A stretch of 64,000 nt of DNA, taken from Mesorhizobium loti CJ3sym. Lineage in GTDB: Bacteria > Pseudomonadota > Alphaproteobacteria > Rhizobiales > Rhizobiaceae. The stretch covers positions 62,001 through 126,000 of the forward strand of contig NZ_AXAL01000002.1 of the NCBI RefSeq assembly GCF_000472785.1, written 5' to 3'. The number at the start of each line of letters is the position of its first letter. The first letter of the stretch is position 1. The position numbers were made by a program, and so were the translations under genes. The notes under the pieces are model-generated. The model was not told the origin of the DNA. It did no database searches and was given only the letters and a program-made list of their open reading frames with translations. This document shows, one piece after another, positions 39,282 through 48,908 of this stretch.

Positions 39282-39700
39282 TGCAATCGGCGGAGCGATC
39301 CGGCATCTTCCAGCTAGCGGGCAACGCCGATGGCGAGGCGCTGGTGTTTTCGCAGCCGCTCAGCTTCTGGGGCGGTGTCGATGCCGAGACTGGCGAGATC
39401 ATCGACCACTCCCATCCGGGGCTCGGCCAGAATGTCGCCGGCAGGATCCTGGTCATGCCGAGCGGGCGGGGATCGTCGTCTTCGTCGTCTGTCCTGGCTG
39501 AAGCGATCCGCCGAGGTACAGCACCAGCCGGCATTCTCATGGAACGGCCGGACCCGATCCTGGCGGTCGGTGCCATCGTGGCGGAGTTTCTCTACGAAAT
39601 ACGCATGCCGCTGGTGGTGTGTGAGATTGCGGGCATTGTGTCCGGCGACAGGATAGCGATCGGCACCGGCGCGGACGGCCGCGCGATCATCAGGGGTTAG
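39278..39700 (+). CDS. Aconitase X small (swivel) subunit, DUF126
   Basis: The 140-residue protein has the swivel-domain signature: ALVFSQPLSFWGGVDAETGE, IIDHSHPGLGQNVAGRILVM, and PSGRGSSSSSSVLAEAIRRG. The last is the conserved G-R-G-S-S-S loop that holds the substrate carboxylate. Acting with the large subunit it forms the complete dehydratase. It starts by ATGA overlap and ends the operon 17 bp before a convergent LacI gene. Confidence 0.9.
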   Translation: MMQSAERSGIFQLAGNADGEALVFSQPLSFWGGVDAETGEIIDHSHPGLGQNVAGRILVMPSGRGSSSSSSVLAEAIRRGTAPAGILMERPDPILAVGAIVAEFLYEIRMPLVVCEIAGIVSGDRIAIGTGADGRAIIRG

Positions 39701-39717
39701 AACCGAAAGCTAGCCGC

Positions 39718-40746
39718 TCAGATCTCCGGAATGTTCTCCTTGAAGATCACCTGCAGTCTCGGCTGGTGCAATTCATAGGGCAGGCCCCGGACCGCATGGG
39801 TCAAGGTGTTGAGCGCCTCACGCGCCTCGACACGTGGGTTCTGGTCGATGACCGCATCGAGCGTACCGTCGAGCAGCAGGTCCTTGGTGCCATCCGTCAC
39901 TTCATGGCCGAGGAAGACCATGGATTGCGCGCGGCCGCGCTCCTTGAGCGCGCGGGCGATGCCGGTGTTGCCGGCGCCGACATTGTAGATCGCGGCAAGG
40001 TCGGGGTGCCTGTCCAGAAGCGCTGACGCCTCTGAATAGGCTTTTTCGCGGTCGTCGAGCATTTCGCGCATTTCGACGATCTCGAGATTGGGCGATTCCT
40101 CGGTCAATATGTGCCGGAACCCCATCTCGCGTTCCTCATGGCCGCGATAGGAGAGCGAGCCGGCGAACAGCGCCACCTTGCCGGGGCGTTCCGACCCCAT
40201 GAAACGGTTGAGCAGATAGCCGGCCAACCTCCCGGCGGCGCGGTTGTCGATGCCGATATAGGCGACCCTCGGCACATGCAGGATGTCGGAGGCGATGGTC
40301 ACCACCTTGATGTCGTTGGCCGACAGCGAGCGGATCGCCTCGCGCACCGTTGGATGGTCGAGCGCGATGACGCCGACGCCTTGCGTCTGCCCGCGTAATT
40401 CCTGCAGCAGGCGCGCGAGCCGGTCGGGATTGAAGCCTTCTATGGTGGCGATGTGGACATCGAGATCGGGGCGGGCCAGGGCCTGCGCCTCAATGTGCCG
40501 GTGCAGCATCTTGATGAAGGAATTGGTGCCGGCCGGCAGCGCGAAGTCGAGCCGGATGACCTCGCCGGGCAAGGCGCGCGGCGGCGCCCCGTTCGGGCCT
40601 TCGGCGATGTAGCCGAGGCGCTGCGCCATTTCGAGCACGATTTCGCGAGTGCGCGCCCGCACACCGGCGCGGTTGTTGAGCACGCGGTCGACGGTGGCGG
40701 CGGAAACGCCGGCCTCCCGGGCTATGTCAGTCAGGGTGGAACGCAC
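39718..40746 (-). CDS. LacI family transcriptional regulator
   Basis: The 342-residue regulator has a LacI helix-turn-helix at residues 1-50 (TLTDIAREAGVSAATVDRVL, then NNRAGVRARTREIV) with the hinge after it. A periplasmic-binding-like effector domain fills 60-330 (type 1 fold; RVAYIGIDNRAAGRLAGYLL). The start is GTG at 40746 behind GAGGAG. It is divergent from the sugar ABC operon at 41104 and is its probable regulator. The effector is likely a sugar or polyol. Confidence 0.9.
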   Translation of the reverse strand: MRSTLTDIAREAGVSAATVDRVLNNRAGVRARTREIVLEMAQRLGYIAEGPNGAPPRALPGEVIRLDFALPAGTNSFIKMLHRHIEAQALARPDLDVHIATIEGFNPDRLARLLQELRGQTQGVGVIALDHPTVREAIRSLSANDIKVVTIASDILHVPRVAYIGIDNRAAGRLAGYLLNRFMGSERPGKVALFAGSLSYRGHEEREMGFRHILTEESPNLEIVEMREMLDDREKAYSEASALLDRHPDLAAIYNVGAGNTGIARALKERGRAQSMVFLGHEVTDGTKDLLLDGTLDAVIDQNPRVEAREALNTLTHAVRGLPYELHQPRLQVIFKENIPEI

Positions 40747-40829
40747 CGTCTTTCATCTCCTCAACGCATCAGGATCACGCAATGCCGGCGGCCGGCCTGA
40801 TGGCCACGACTCCTCGCCATCGGCGATTC

Positions 40830-40933
40830 TGATGGGAAATGATGTATCCGGCCTTGGCCGAAGCGCAAGCCGTTGGGCTAAATCAGGTTGCCCGGCACGG
40901 CTATTCCGGGGCGGGAGGATACATTTCCCATCA
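40830..40933. promoter_or_regulatory. Long spaced inverted repeat in the LacI/ABC divergent spacer
   Basis: TGATGGGAAATG-ATG-TATCC (40830-40849) and its near-perfect inverse GGATACATTTCCCATCA (40917-40933) flank 67 bp; the left arm has a 3-bp insertion. The rest of the 357-bp spacer 40747-41103 is AT-rich near 40990-41035, probably the ABC operon promoter. Paired operators for looping by the LacI protein are one reading. Confidence 0.5.
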
Positions 40934-41103
40934 AATCGAGGCATCTGGAGCGATATATGGACCCCGGTATGACGCATTTCCTCGCCTCATTGCAATGTTG
41001 TGATGTGTTTTGATTATTTATGATGTTGACAGCCTTCCAATCCTGCCGTCAATATCCCTCATGGGCTCGTGGGGGAAACGTGAGCCCTGAGGGAGGAACT
41101 CCA

Positions 41104-42717
41104 ATGTCTGATCTGATCCGCATATCGCGACGCCGGTTGCTGGCGTCCGGAGGAAAGGCGGCGGTGTTCGTAGCCGCCACGGGTATCGCACCGCAATTCA
41201 TTCGTCCCGGCCGTGCCTTCGCTGCCGACGCACTTGCGCCGGGCATGATCGGTGGCCCGACCGGCTTCGAGGGCGCCGAGCGCTACCAGTATGGTGACGA
41301 CACGCCGGAAGGCCGCGCCATCGAGGCGGCCAAGGCGCTGAAGGGTGCCGGCAAGGCGCCGGCGAAGATCGTGCTCGGCCTGTCGGACGGCTCGATCGGG
41401 CAGCTGACGCAGCCTTTCCCGGCCGGCGCGCCGTCGATCAAGGATCTCTGGGAAAAAGAGACCGGTATTCCGATCGAAATCGTCGGCCTGCCGAACGGCC
41501 AGGAATTCACCAAGACTATGCAGGACATCTCCACCAAGGGTGGGGCCTATGACATCTATTCGACCGAATGGAACCGCCTCGGCGACCTCGCCGAGACCGG
41601 CGGCATCGCCAAGCTCGACGACTTCGTCGCCCAGTACAAGCCGGAATGGGACGATCCCAAGACCGGCTATGTCGACGGCGCCAAGGGTGTGTCGCTGCTC
41701 AACAAATATCGCGGCTCGAACTACGGCGTGTCGCTGGACGGCGACTTCCAGACCTGGGTCTACCGCACCGACCTGTTCGGCGACGCAGCCGAGCAGAAGG
41801 CTTTCAAGGACAAGTACGGCTACGACCTGGCACCGCCGAAGACCTGGAAGCAGCACGGCGATATCGCCGCCTTCTTCCAGCGCCCGGACAAGGGCCTGTT
41901 CGGCTCGACCGACCTGCGCAACCAGGGCTGGGGCTACACCAATTGGTACCAGCGCTATGTCTCGATGGCTTCGCCCAACCAGTTCCTGTTCGGCGATGAC
42001 GGCAAGCCGCTGATCAATTCCGAGCACGGTATCGCCGCCACCAACGAATATGTCGCTTCGCTCGCGCACCACTCCCCGGATGCGATCTCCTGGGGCTGGC
42101 CGGAACAGTACGGCAATTTCGCCAAGGGCGGTGCGGCGATGACCTGCGCCTTCTCCAACCTGCCGAAATTCCTCGACAATGCCGGCAACAAGGATTCGGC
42201 CGTCACCGGCAAGATCGGTTCGATGCTGCCGCCCGGCCGCGAGATCGACGGCAAGCTGATCAGCCGCTCGGTGCTGTGGTTCTCGCTGACCGGCATGGTC
42301 TCGTCGCAGTCGAAAAACCAGGAAGTCGCCTACCTCCTGCTGCAATGGCTGGGCTCGGCCCGCATTTACGCCTGGATGAGCGCCAACCCCGGCGGCTATC
42401 TCGATCCGTTCCGGCTGTCGGACTTCTCCGATCCTCTGGTGCGCCAGACCTATCACGCCTACCACATGGACGTGGTGCGCGAGACGGTGGCGCGCACGGT
42501 GCCGACCATCAACTATCCCGGCGCCACCGCCTTCCACAATGCGCTCGATGAAAACCTCATGGCCTCGCTGACCAAGGCCAAGACATCGGAGCAGGCGATG
42601 GCCGACACCGAGACCGAGTGGAAGAAGATCGCCCGGCGCATCGGCGAGGACAAACTGCTCGAAGCCATCAGGACCAACAAGGAGGCATGGCCGACCGTTC
42701 TCGATCCGATCAGCTGA
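41104..42717 (+). CDS. ABC extracellular solute-binding protein (Tat-exported)
   Basis: The 537-residue protein is longer than most family 1 binding proteins. It has a Tat signal ([20 protein letters not shown]) and a mature start near [30 protein letters not shown] then [20 protein letters not shown] is the family 1 sugar-binding pattern. Length and Tat export recall the rhizobial polyol/glycerol-type binding proteins used with two ATPases. GAGGGAGGAAC precedes the start. Confidence 0.88.
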   Translation: MSDLIRISRRRLLASGGKAAVFVAATGIAPQFIRPGRAFAADALAPGMIGGPTGFEGAERYQYGDDTPEGRAIEAAKALKGAGKAPAKIVLGLSDGSIGQLTQPFPAGAPSIKDLWEKETGIPIEIVGLPNGQEFTKTMQDISTKGGAYDIYSTEWNRLGDLAETGGIAKLDDFVAQYKPEWDDPKTGYVDGAKGVSLLNKYRGSNYGVSLDGDFQTWVYRTDLFGDAAEQKAFKDKYGYDLAPPKTWKQHGDIAAFFQRPDKGLFGSTDLRNQGWGYTNWYQRYVSMASPNQFLFGDDGKPLINSEHGIAATNEYVASLAHHSPDAISWGWPEQYGNFAKGGAAMTCAFSNLPKFLDNAGNKDSAVTGKIGSMLPPGREIDGKLISRSVLWFSLTGMVSSQSKNQEVAYLLLQWLGSARIYAWMSANPGGYLDPFRLSDFSDPLVRQTYHAYHMDVVRETVARTVPTINYPGATAFHNALDENLMASLTKAKTSEQAMADTETEWKKIARRIGEDKLLEAIRTNKEAWPTVLDPIS

Positions 42718-42799
42718 TCCGTCTCCCTGGATCAGAGCCGGAGGGGAGGGGCGAAAGCTCTTCCCCTCCGCACTCAACGCCACCAGCAAAAGCAGCCAG

Positions 42800-43660
42800 A
42801 TGAAGCGTTCCGTTCCTTTCGAGATATTCCGCTACGCCGCGATCCTCGCGGCGATGGCGGTGACGCTGGTGCCGATCCTGTGGATGGTGTCGATGGCCTT
42901 CAAGCCGATCGCCGAATGGTCGGCGACGGGTGCCGACCTGACATGGTGGCCGAAGAACCCGACGCTGAGCAATTTCCGCTTCGTCTTCGGCGAGTCCACC
43001 AACAGCCTGATCGTGGCGCTCGACCGCACCGCGCTGAAGCCGATCCTGTCGTCGCTGCTGTCGGCGGTGTTCGGGACGGCGATCGCCATGTCGGCGGGCA
43101 CGGCGGCGGCCTATGGGCTGTCGCGTTTCGGCTCCGGACAGAACCTGCCGTTGGCGCTGATCCAGCTCAGGCTGTTTCCGCCGATGGCGGTGATGATCCC
43201 GGTCATGATCATGTGGGCCTTCCTGAACTTCACCGACAGCTGGTGGGGTCTGGCGCTGATCTACGGCATCGTCACCTTGCCCTTCGCCTTCTGGCTGATG
43301 AAGACCTTTTTCGAAGACATGCCGCGGGAGATCGAGGAAGCCGCCTTGGTCGAAGGCTGTTCGCGGCTGCGCGTCTTCACCCGCATCACACTGCCGATGA
43401 TGCGCGCGCCGCTCGCCAGTGCGGCCCTCTTCGTCTTCATCCTCAACTGGTCAGACTATCTGATCGCGCTGCTTTTGACGACGCGCGAATGGGTGACCAT
43501 CCCCGTCTACATGGCGTCGCTGTCGTCCTCGATGACAGGCCAGCTCTATGGCGCCAAGGCGGCTCTTGGCCTGATCGCCGCCGTGCCGCCCGTCATCATG
43601 GGCATCGCCATCCAGCGCCATCTGGTGCGTGGGTTGACATTCGGGGCGCTCAAGCAATGA
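42800..43660 (+). CDS. Carbohydrate ABC permease, MalG type
   Basis: The 286-residue permease has six predicted helices and the coupling motif [20 protein letters not shown] then [20 protein letters not shown] (E-A-A-x3-G-x9-I-x-L-P). The terminal [12 protein letters not shown] end is typical of MalG-like subunits (G-L-T-x-G-A-x-K-x). The order is unusual in that the MalG-type subunit precedes the MalF-type one. It overlaps the next gene by four bases. Confidence 0.9.
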   Translation: MKRSVPFEIFRYAAILAAMAVTLVPILWMVSMAFKPIAEWSATGADLTWWPKNPTLSNFRFVFGESTNSLIVALDRTALKPILSSLLSAVFGTAIAMSAGTAAAYGLSRFGSGQNLPLALIQLRLFPPMAVMIPVMIMWAFLNFTDSWWGLALIYGIVTLPFAFWLMKTFFEDMPREIEEAALVEGCSRLRVFTRITLPMMRAPLASAALFVFILNWSDYLIALLLTTREWVTIPVYMASLSSSMTGQLYGAKAALGLIAAVPPVIMGIAIQRHLVRGLTFGALKQ

Positions 43661-44613
43661 GCGCGGTGATGACGACGATTTCGGAGGGCGAGATGGACGC
43701 GCGGACAAAGCCGGCCCTGCGCGACGAGGGCGCCCGGCTGGGCTTCCGGTTGACGCTGCCGGCGCAGATCCTGGTGCTGTTCATCTCGGTCTTTCCACTG
43801 CTGATGCAGCTCTACATCAGCGTCACCGACTGGTCGCCGCTCTCGGGCCTCGGTTGGTGGAATGCCTGGGAGATGTGGAACAGCTTTGCCAACTACACCG
43901 ATCTTGCCGCCGACGCGCGCTTCTGGAGCGCGCTGAAGCGCACGGCCATCGTCATGGTCGTCTGCGTGCCGGCGGAGTTCCTGCTCGGCCTCGCACTGGC
44001 GACGCTGTTCGCCGATGATTTTCCCGGCAAGCGCATCTTCTATTCGATCCTGCTGATGCCGATGATGGTGGTGCCGGCGGTGGCCGGCTATATGTTCTTC
44101 ATGCTGTTTCAATCCGGCGGCCCGGTGAACGACATCCTGTCGGCCATCACGGGTACACGCGTCACCATCGCCTGGCTGTCGGATCCGACGCTGGCGCTGA
44201 TCGCGGTGATGATCGCCGACATCTGGCAGTGGACGCCGCTGATGTTCCTCATCCTGCTCGCCGGCCTGGTCGGCGTGCCGGAGGACCAGGTCAAGGCAGC
44301 GACCTTGCTTGGCGCCAATCCCTGGCAACGCTTTACCACCATCGTGCTGCCGAAGATGAAGACCATCATCATCATCGCGCTGGCGATCCGCGTGATCGAG
44401 AACTTCAAGATCTTCGACACGCTCTACATCATGACCGGCGGCGGCCCCGGCGTCGCTACGGAAACGATCTCGGTCTACATCTACAAAGTCACCACTCAGG
44501 ACCTGATCTGGGGTTATGTCGCGGCGATTGCGCTCGCCATCCTGATCGTGCTCTCCATCGTTGCCGTGTTCGCCATGAAGCGCATGGCACGGGCAAGGCA
44601 GGTGGCGGCATGA
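43657..44613 (+). CDS. Carbohydrate ABC permease, MalF type
   Basis: The 318-residue permease has six helices and motif [20 protein letters not shown] then [40 protein letters not shown] is the MalF-type periplasmic loop signature. With the MalG-type subunit it forms the heterodimeric channel. The start is ATGA overlap at 43657; the first 25 residues are a polar cytoplasmic lead. Confidence 0.9.
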   Translation: MSAVMTTISEGEMDARTKPALRDEGARLGFRLTLPAQILVLFISVFPLLMQLYISVTDWSPLSGLGWWNAWEMWNSFANYTDLAADARFWSALKRTAIVMVVCVPAEFLLGLALATLFADDFPGKRIFYSILLMPMMVVPAVAGYMFFMLFQSGGPVNDILSAITGTRVTIAWLSDPTLALIAVMIADIWQWTPLMFLILLAGLVGVPEDQVKAATLLGANPWQRFTTIVLPKMKTIIIIALAIRVIENFKIFDTLYIMTGGGPGVATETISVYIYKVTTQDLIWGYVAAIALAILIVLSIVAVFAMKRMARARQVAA

Positions 44614-45701
44614 GTACGATCCAACTGCGCAACCTCACCAAGACATTCGGCGACTTCACCGCGCTGAAGACCATGGATCTCGACATAGCGGATGGCGAGT
44701 TCATGGCGCTGCTTGGGCCTTCCGGTTGCGGCAAGTCGACGACGATGAACATGATCGCCGGCATGGAGGAGCCGACGAGCGGCAAGATCCTGTTTGGCGA
44801 GCGCGACATGGCCGGCGTGCCGATGGGCCGGCGCGGCGTCGGCTTCGTCTTCCAGAACTACGCCATCTTCACCCATATGACGGTGCGCCAGAACCTGGCT
44901 TACGGACCGAAGATGCGCGGTGCTGCGAAAGCCGAAATCGACCGCCGCGTCGGCGCCATCGCCGAATTGCTGCAACTGACGCCGCTGCTCGACCGCAAGG
45001 CTGACCGGCTCTCGGTCAACATCTTGCAGCGCGTGGCGATCGGCCGGTCGGCGATCATGGAGCCGGCGATCTTCCTGCTCGATGAGCCGCTGTCCAATGT
45101 CGATGCCGCCTTCCGGGCGGTGATGCGCACCGAGCTGAAACAGCTGCAGCGACAGTTCAAGCAGACGATGGTCTATGTCACCCATGATCAGCTCGAAGCC
45201 ATGACCATGGCCGACCGCATCGCCGTCATGGACCATGGCGTGCTGCAGCAGGTCGGAACGCCACTCGAAGTCTACAACAATCCGGTCAACGTCTTCGTCG
45301 CCCGCTTCATCGGCGCGCCGGGCATGAACCTGCTGAAGGGCCGGCCGGCGGAGAGTGACCGCGGGCTGGTCGTTGATCTCGGGCCGCTGGGCATCACGCC
45401 GCCACTGCCGGACGATCTGGCGGCGACCGTGCGCGGCGCACGCGGCGAAGTGCTTTACGGTTTCCGGCCGGAGCAGGTGGCGCTGGCGCAAGATGGGCGC
45501 GGCCTTGCCATGTCTGTCACCTTCGTCGAGCGCATCGGCGCGCGTACCATTGTCCATCTCGGCCAGGGCGAAGGCGCAGTGAAGGCGGTCTTCGACAATG
45601 ATGTCGGGTTGTCGATCGGGCAAACCGCAGTTGTCGCCCCCGACGCGTTGTCGGTACGTGTCTTCGATGCCGCCACTGGTGTTGCGATGAAGGCAAGTTG
45701 A
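44610..45701 (+). CDS. ABC ATPase 1 with degenerate signature motif
   Basis: The 363-residue MalK-type ATPase has a canonical Walker A (GPSGCGKST, 36-44), Q-loop (FQNYAIFTHM), Walker B with catalytic Glu159 (FLLDEPLS) and switch His192. The signature is LSVNILQR at 134-141 instead of LSGGQ(Q/R)QR, so it cannot contribute a normal C-loop to the opposing ATP. A TOBE domain follows from about 240. Its partner gene has the complementary defect, so the two must work as a heterodimer. Two-ATPase operons of this type (GlpS/GlpT glycerol transporter) are known in rhizobia. Confidence 0.9.
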   Translation: MSTIQLRNLTKTFGDFTALKTMDLDIADGEFMALLGPSGCGKSTTMNMIAGMEEPTSGKILFGERDMAGVPMGRRGVGFVFQNYAIFTHMTVRQNLAYGPKMRGAAKAEIDRRVGAIAELLQLTPLLDRKADRLSVNILQRVAIGRSAIMEPAIFLLDEPLSNVDAAFRAVMRTELKQLQRQFKQTMVYVTHDQLEAMTMADRIAVMDHGVLQQVGTPLEVYNNPVNVFVARFIGAPGMNLLKGRPAESDRGLVVDLGPLGITPPLPDDLAATVRGARGEVLYGFRPEQVALAQDGRGLAMSVTFVERIGARTIVHLGQGEGAVKAVFDNDVGLSIGQTAVVAPDALSVRVFDAATGVAMKAS

Positions 45702-45702
45702 G

Positions 45703-46764
45703 ATGGCTGACATCGTCTTTCGCAATGTGACCAAGCGCTACGGCAACACACACGCCGTCGACGACGCCTCGTTCACGGTCAATGACAACGAGTTCTTCTG
45801 CTTCTTCGGGCCGCCGCTGTCGGGCAAATCGACAATCCTGCGCCTGGTGCTCGGGCTGGAGAAGCCTGATACCGGAGACATCCTGATCGGCGGCAAACCG
45901 GTCAACGCGGTGTCGCCGGCCGAGCGCAATGTGGCGATGGTGTTCCAGAACCTGGCGCTGTTCCCGCATATGAGCGCGCTCGACAATGTGCGCTTTCCTC
46001 TAGTCGAACGCCGGGTCGCGGAACTCCAGATTAAAAAGCGAGTCGCCGATGTCGCGGCCAAGCTGCATATCGGCCATATCCTGCACAAACCACCGGCGCA
46101 GCTTTCGGGCGGCGAGCGGCAGCGCGTGGCAATCGCGCGCGCGCTGGTGCGCGACCCCAATGCCTATCTGATGGATGATCCGATCTCAGCACTCGATGCA
46201 CGGCTGCGCGAGGAGACGCGGGTCGAGCTGAAGCGCATCCAGCGCCAGCTCGGCAAGACGCTGATCTATGTCACCCACGATCAGGAAGAGGCGATGTCGA
46301 TCGCCGACCGCATCGCCATACTGGAGAATGGCAGCATCCGGCAGATCGGCGCGCCGGCGGAGATCTATGATCGTCCTGCCAGCACCTATGTGGCACGGCT
46401 GCTCGGTTCGCCTGTCATGAACATCCTGAAATCGGCCCGGGGCGAGGGCGGCGTCGAGGCGGCCGAAGGCACGATCCGGATTGCCGACAAGACTGCCCCC
46501 GCTGATGCCGTCGAGATCGGGCTGAGGCCGGAGGATATCAAGGTCAGGCCGTGGGCGGATGGGGGCCAGGGTCGCCCGGCGCGGGTGTTCGAGGTCGAGC
46601 CGCTTGGTGGCTACACCGTCGTGACACTCGCCGCTGGGCAGGCGCGGCTGAAGGCGCTGTTGCGCGGTCAGCCCGATATCAGGCCGGATGCGATGGTGGC
46701 GATATCCTGCGAGCCGGCCCGCGTGCATTATTTCGGGCAAAGCGGAGGCGCGTTGGTGAGATGA
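45703..46764 (+). CDS. ABC ATPase 2 with Glu-to-Asp Walker B substitution
   Basis: The 353-residue ATPase aligns residue for residue with its neighbour. It has Walker A GPPLSGKST (36-44), an intact signature LSGGERQR (134-141) and switch His192. Walker B reads YLMDDPIS, with Asp159 where the catalytic Glu should be. Together with the previous gene this gives one fully canonical ATP site (A and B from ATPase 1, signature from ATPase 2) and one degenerate site. A TOBE domain follows. The ATG is two bases after the upstream stop. Confidence 0.9.
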   Translation: MADIVFRNVTKRYGNTHAVDDASFTVNDNEFFCFFGPPLSGKSTILRLVLGLEKPDTGDILIGGKPVNAVSPAERNVAMVFQNLALFPHMSALDNVRFPLVERRVAELQIKKRVADVAAKLHIGHILHKPPAQLSGGERQRVAIARALVRDPNAYLMDDPISALDARLREETRVELKRIQRQLGKTLIYVTHDQEEAMSIADRIAILENGSIRQIGAPAEIYDRPASTYVARLLGSPVMNILKSARGEGGVEAAEGTIRIADKTAPADAVEIGLRPEDIKVRPWADGGQGRPARVFEVEPLGGYTVVTLAAGQARLKALLRGQPDIRPDAMVAISCEPARVHYFGQSGGALVR

Positions 46765-46799
46765 TTGCGGCCGCGAGGACAGAGTTTCGGGAGGAAAGC

Positions 46800-47885
46800 A
46801 TGACAGCCAAAGGCTTCGAGCCGGACGTTAAAGTCCGCACGAAAGAATACAGGATCGGCTGCGTCGGCGCCGGCATGATCATGGCCGAGTGCCATCTCGC
46901 CGCCTATCACGAAGCGGGCTTTCCGGTCGTGGCGATCGCCTCGCGCACGCCTGCGAATGCGCAGAAGGTCGCGACACGCTGGGGCATCCCGACCGTGCAC
47001 GACACGCCCGAACAGCTAATCGAGGACGAAGCCGTCGAGATCATCGATTTGGCCTTTCCGCCCGACCTGCAGCCGGCCCTGATCCGCCATGCGCTGAAGC
47101 AGAAGCATATCAAGGCTGTTCTGGCGCAGAAACCCTTGGCGCTGTCGGTCGAGGAAGCCGTCAAGTTGCGCGACGAAGCGGCGAAGGCCGGCAAGATCCT
47201 CTCGGTCAACCAGAACATGCGCTACGACCAGTCGATGCGCGTCCTGAAGCAGATCATGGACAGCGGCGCGCTGGGCGACATCGTCTTCGCGCAGATCGAC
47301 ATGCACGCCATCCCGCACTGGCAGACTTTTCTCGAGGATTACGACCGGCTGACGCTCGCCAATATGAGCGTGCACCATCTCGACGTGCTGCGTTTCCTGT
47401 TTGGCGACCCCGATGAGATCACGACGCTGACGCGCAAGGATCCGCGCACGACATTCGACCATCTGGACGGCATCACCGTGTCGACACTGCGCTTCCCGTC
47501 CGGTGTGCTTGCCGTGTCGCTGGAGGATGTCTGGTCCGGTCCGCGCCAGGATGGCTACAAGGACGACCAGCACATCAACTGGCGTGTCGACGGCACCAGG
47601 GGCGTTGCCAAGGGTACGATCGGCTGGCCGACGGGGGCTGCCTCGACGCTGACCTATGCGTCGGCCGAGACGACCGGCGGCGAATGGGTCAGCCCAAGCT
47701 GGGACACGATGTGGTTCCCGCATGCCTTCATCGGCGTGATGGAGCAGCTGCAGCACGCGGTGAAGACAGGCACGCCGCCGGCGCTTTCCGTCGCCGACAA
47801 CGTCAAGACCATGGCGCTGGTCGAGGCGGGCTACCGCTCGATCAACGAGGGCCGCACCGTCAGGCTTTCCGAAATCGCTATCTGA
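46800..47885 (+). CDS. Gfo/Idh/MocA family oxidoreductase
   Basis: The 361-residue NAD(P)-dependent dehydrogenase has a Rossmann motif YRIGCVGAGMIMAECHLAAY at about 20-39 and the EKP-type motif as VLAQKPLALSVEEAVKL. NQNMRYDQSMRVLKQIMDSG and HHLDVLRFLFG complete the family C-terminal domain. It probably oxidises a sugar or inositol-type polyol delivered by the ABC system. GGGAGGAAAG fixes the start at 46800; an in-frame ATG at 46761 is less well placed. Confidence 0.92.
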   Translation: MTAKGFEPDVKVRTKEYRIGCVGAGMIMAECHLAAYHEAGFPVVAIASRTPANAQKVATRWGIPTVHDTPEQLIEDEAVEIIDLAFPPDLQPALIRHALKQKHIKAVLAQKPLALSVEEAVKLRDEAAKAGKILSVNQNMRYDQSMRVLKQIMDSGALGDIVFAQIDMHAIPHWQTFLEDYDRLTLANMSVHHLDVLRFLFGDPDEITTLTRKDPRTTFDHLDGITVSTLRFPSGVLAVSLEDVWSGPRQDGYKDDQHINWRVDGTRGVAKGTIGWPTGAASTLTYASAETTGGEWVSPSWDTMWFPHAFIGVMEQLQHAVKTGTPPALSVADNVKTMALVEAGYRSINEGRTVRLSEIAI

Positions 47886-47940
47886 TCACCGCAACTGAAA
47901 CACCAGACAACTGAATCGCTTACAGGGAGGAATTCACACC

Positions 47941-48855
47941 ATGATGCAGGCAGGTATTTTCACGGGCTATTTCCCGTACGGCCTCGAAGAGACGGCGAAG
48001 AAGATCCGCGGGCTCGGTTTCAACACGGTGCAGCTCGACCTGCATTTCCGGGATGTCGATCTGTCAGCCGGGCAGATCACCAAGGACAAGGCGAAGAAGG
48101 TGCGCGATGTCTTCCGCGACCACAATCTGCCGGTCTGCTGCGTGTCGGGCTACACGAACATCATCCATCCCGACAAAGCGGAGCGCGACAAGCGCGTCGG
48201 CTACCTCAAGGAGATCATCCGCAACGCCCGCCATTTCGGCTCGCCTTACGTGATCTCGGAAACCGGCACCTACAACACCGAATCCGACTGGGTGCATCAC
48301 CCCAAGAACAAGACCGAGGAAGGGTTCGAGGAATGCCGCAAGGTGATCGCCGACCTTGCCCAGACTGCCTATGACCATGGCGCGGTCTTCCTGCTCGAAA
48401 CCTATGTCAACAATGTCGTCGGCTCGGTCGAGGAGACGGTGAGGATGTTCGCGCAGGTCGACCATCCCGGCCTTGGCCTGTTGATGGATCCGACCAACTA
48501 TTTCGAGACCCACAACATCGACCGCATGGACCAGATCCTGAACCAAGTGTTCGACACGCTGACCGACAAGATCAGGATAGCCCACGCCAAGGACGTCAAG
48601 CGTTCGGGCGACGACAAGTCGGAGAAGCATGCCGATATCGGTGACGCCGATGCGATGGAAAGCCATACTTTCCGCGGCGTTGGCGAGATCGAACTGCCAG
48701 CGCCGGGTCTCGGCTCGCTGAACTACGATCTCTACCTCAAGCGGTTGGCGGAAAAGCATCCGAACATCCCGGTCATCATCGAGCATCTGTCGGAAGACGA
48801 CGTGCCGCGCGCCAAGACATTTCTCGACGGGAAGTTCCGCGCCAACGGGCTTTGA
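47941..48855 (+). CDS. Sugar phosphate isomerase/epimerase (TIM barrel, AP endonuclease 2 family)
   Basis: The 304-residue protein has the Xyl-isomerase-like TIM barrel with metal ligands spread as in the family: VQLDLHFRD, VISETGTYN, LLETYVNN, LLMDPTNYFE, and C-terminal VIIEHLSEDDVPRA. Related IolE/IolI and ketose epimerases act on polyols and ketoses. It likely handles the product of the preceding dehydrogenase. GGGAGGAATTC precedes tandem ATGs at 47941 and 47944. Confidence 0.9.
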   Translation: MMQAGIFTGYFPYGLEETAKKIRGLGFNTVQLDLHFRDVDLSAGQITKDKAKKVRDVFRDHNLPVCCVSGYTNIIHPDKAERDKRVGYLKEIIRNARHFGSPYVISETGTYNTESDWVHHPKNKTEEGFEECRKVIADLAQTAYDHGAVFLLETYVNNVVGSVEETVRMFAQVDHPGLGLLMDPTNYFETHNIDRMDQILNQVFDTLTDKIRIAHAKDVKRSGDDKSEKHADIGDADAMESHTFRGVGEIELPAPGLGSLNYDLYLKRLAEKHPNIPVIIEHLSEDDVPRAKTFLDGKFRANGL

Positions 48856-48908
48856 GACGCACGCGGCGCAGCGAGGAACGACAGCAAAATGAAGGACGCC
48901 GTCGTCGC

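Noticed and set aside
41059..42789. 576-codon minus-strand frame opposite the solute-binding protein gene
   Set aside because: The plus strand has a Tat signal, ribosome-binding site and binding-protein motifs. The minus frame is a long antisense artefact typical of high GC third positions.
48852..48908. Earlier start for the DUF4432 gene
   Set aside because: The added residues (RRTRRSEERQQNEGRRRR) are not family-like and would begin on a non-ATG codon overlapping the upstream stop.
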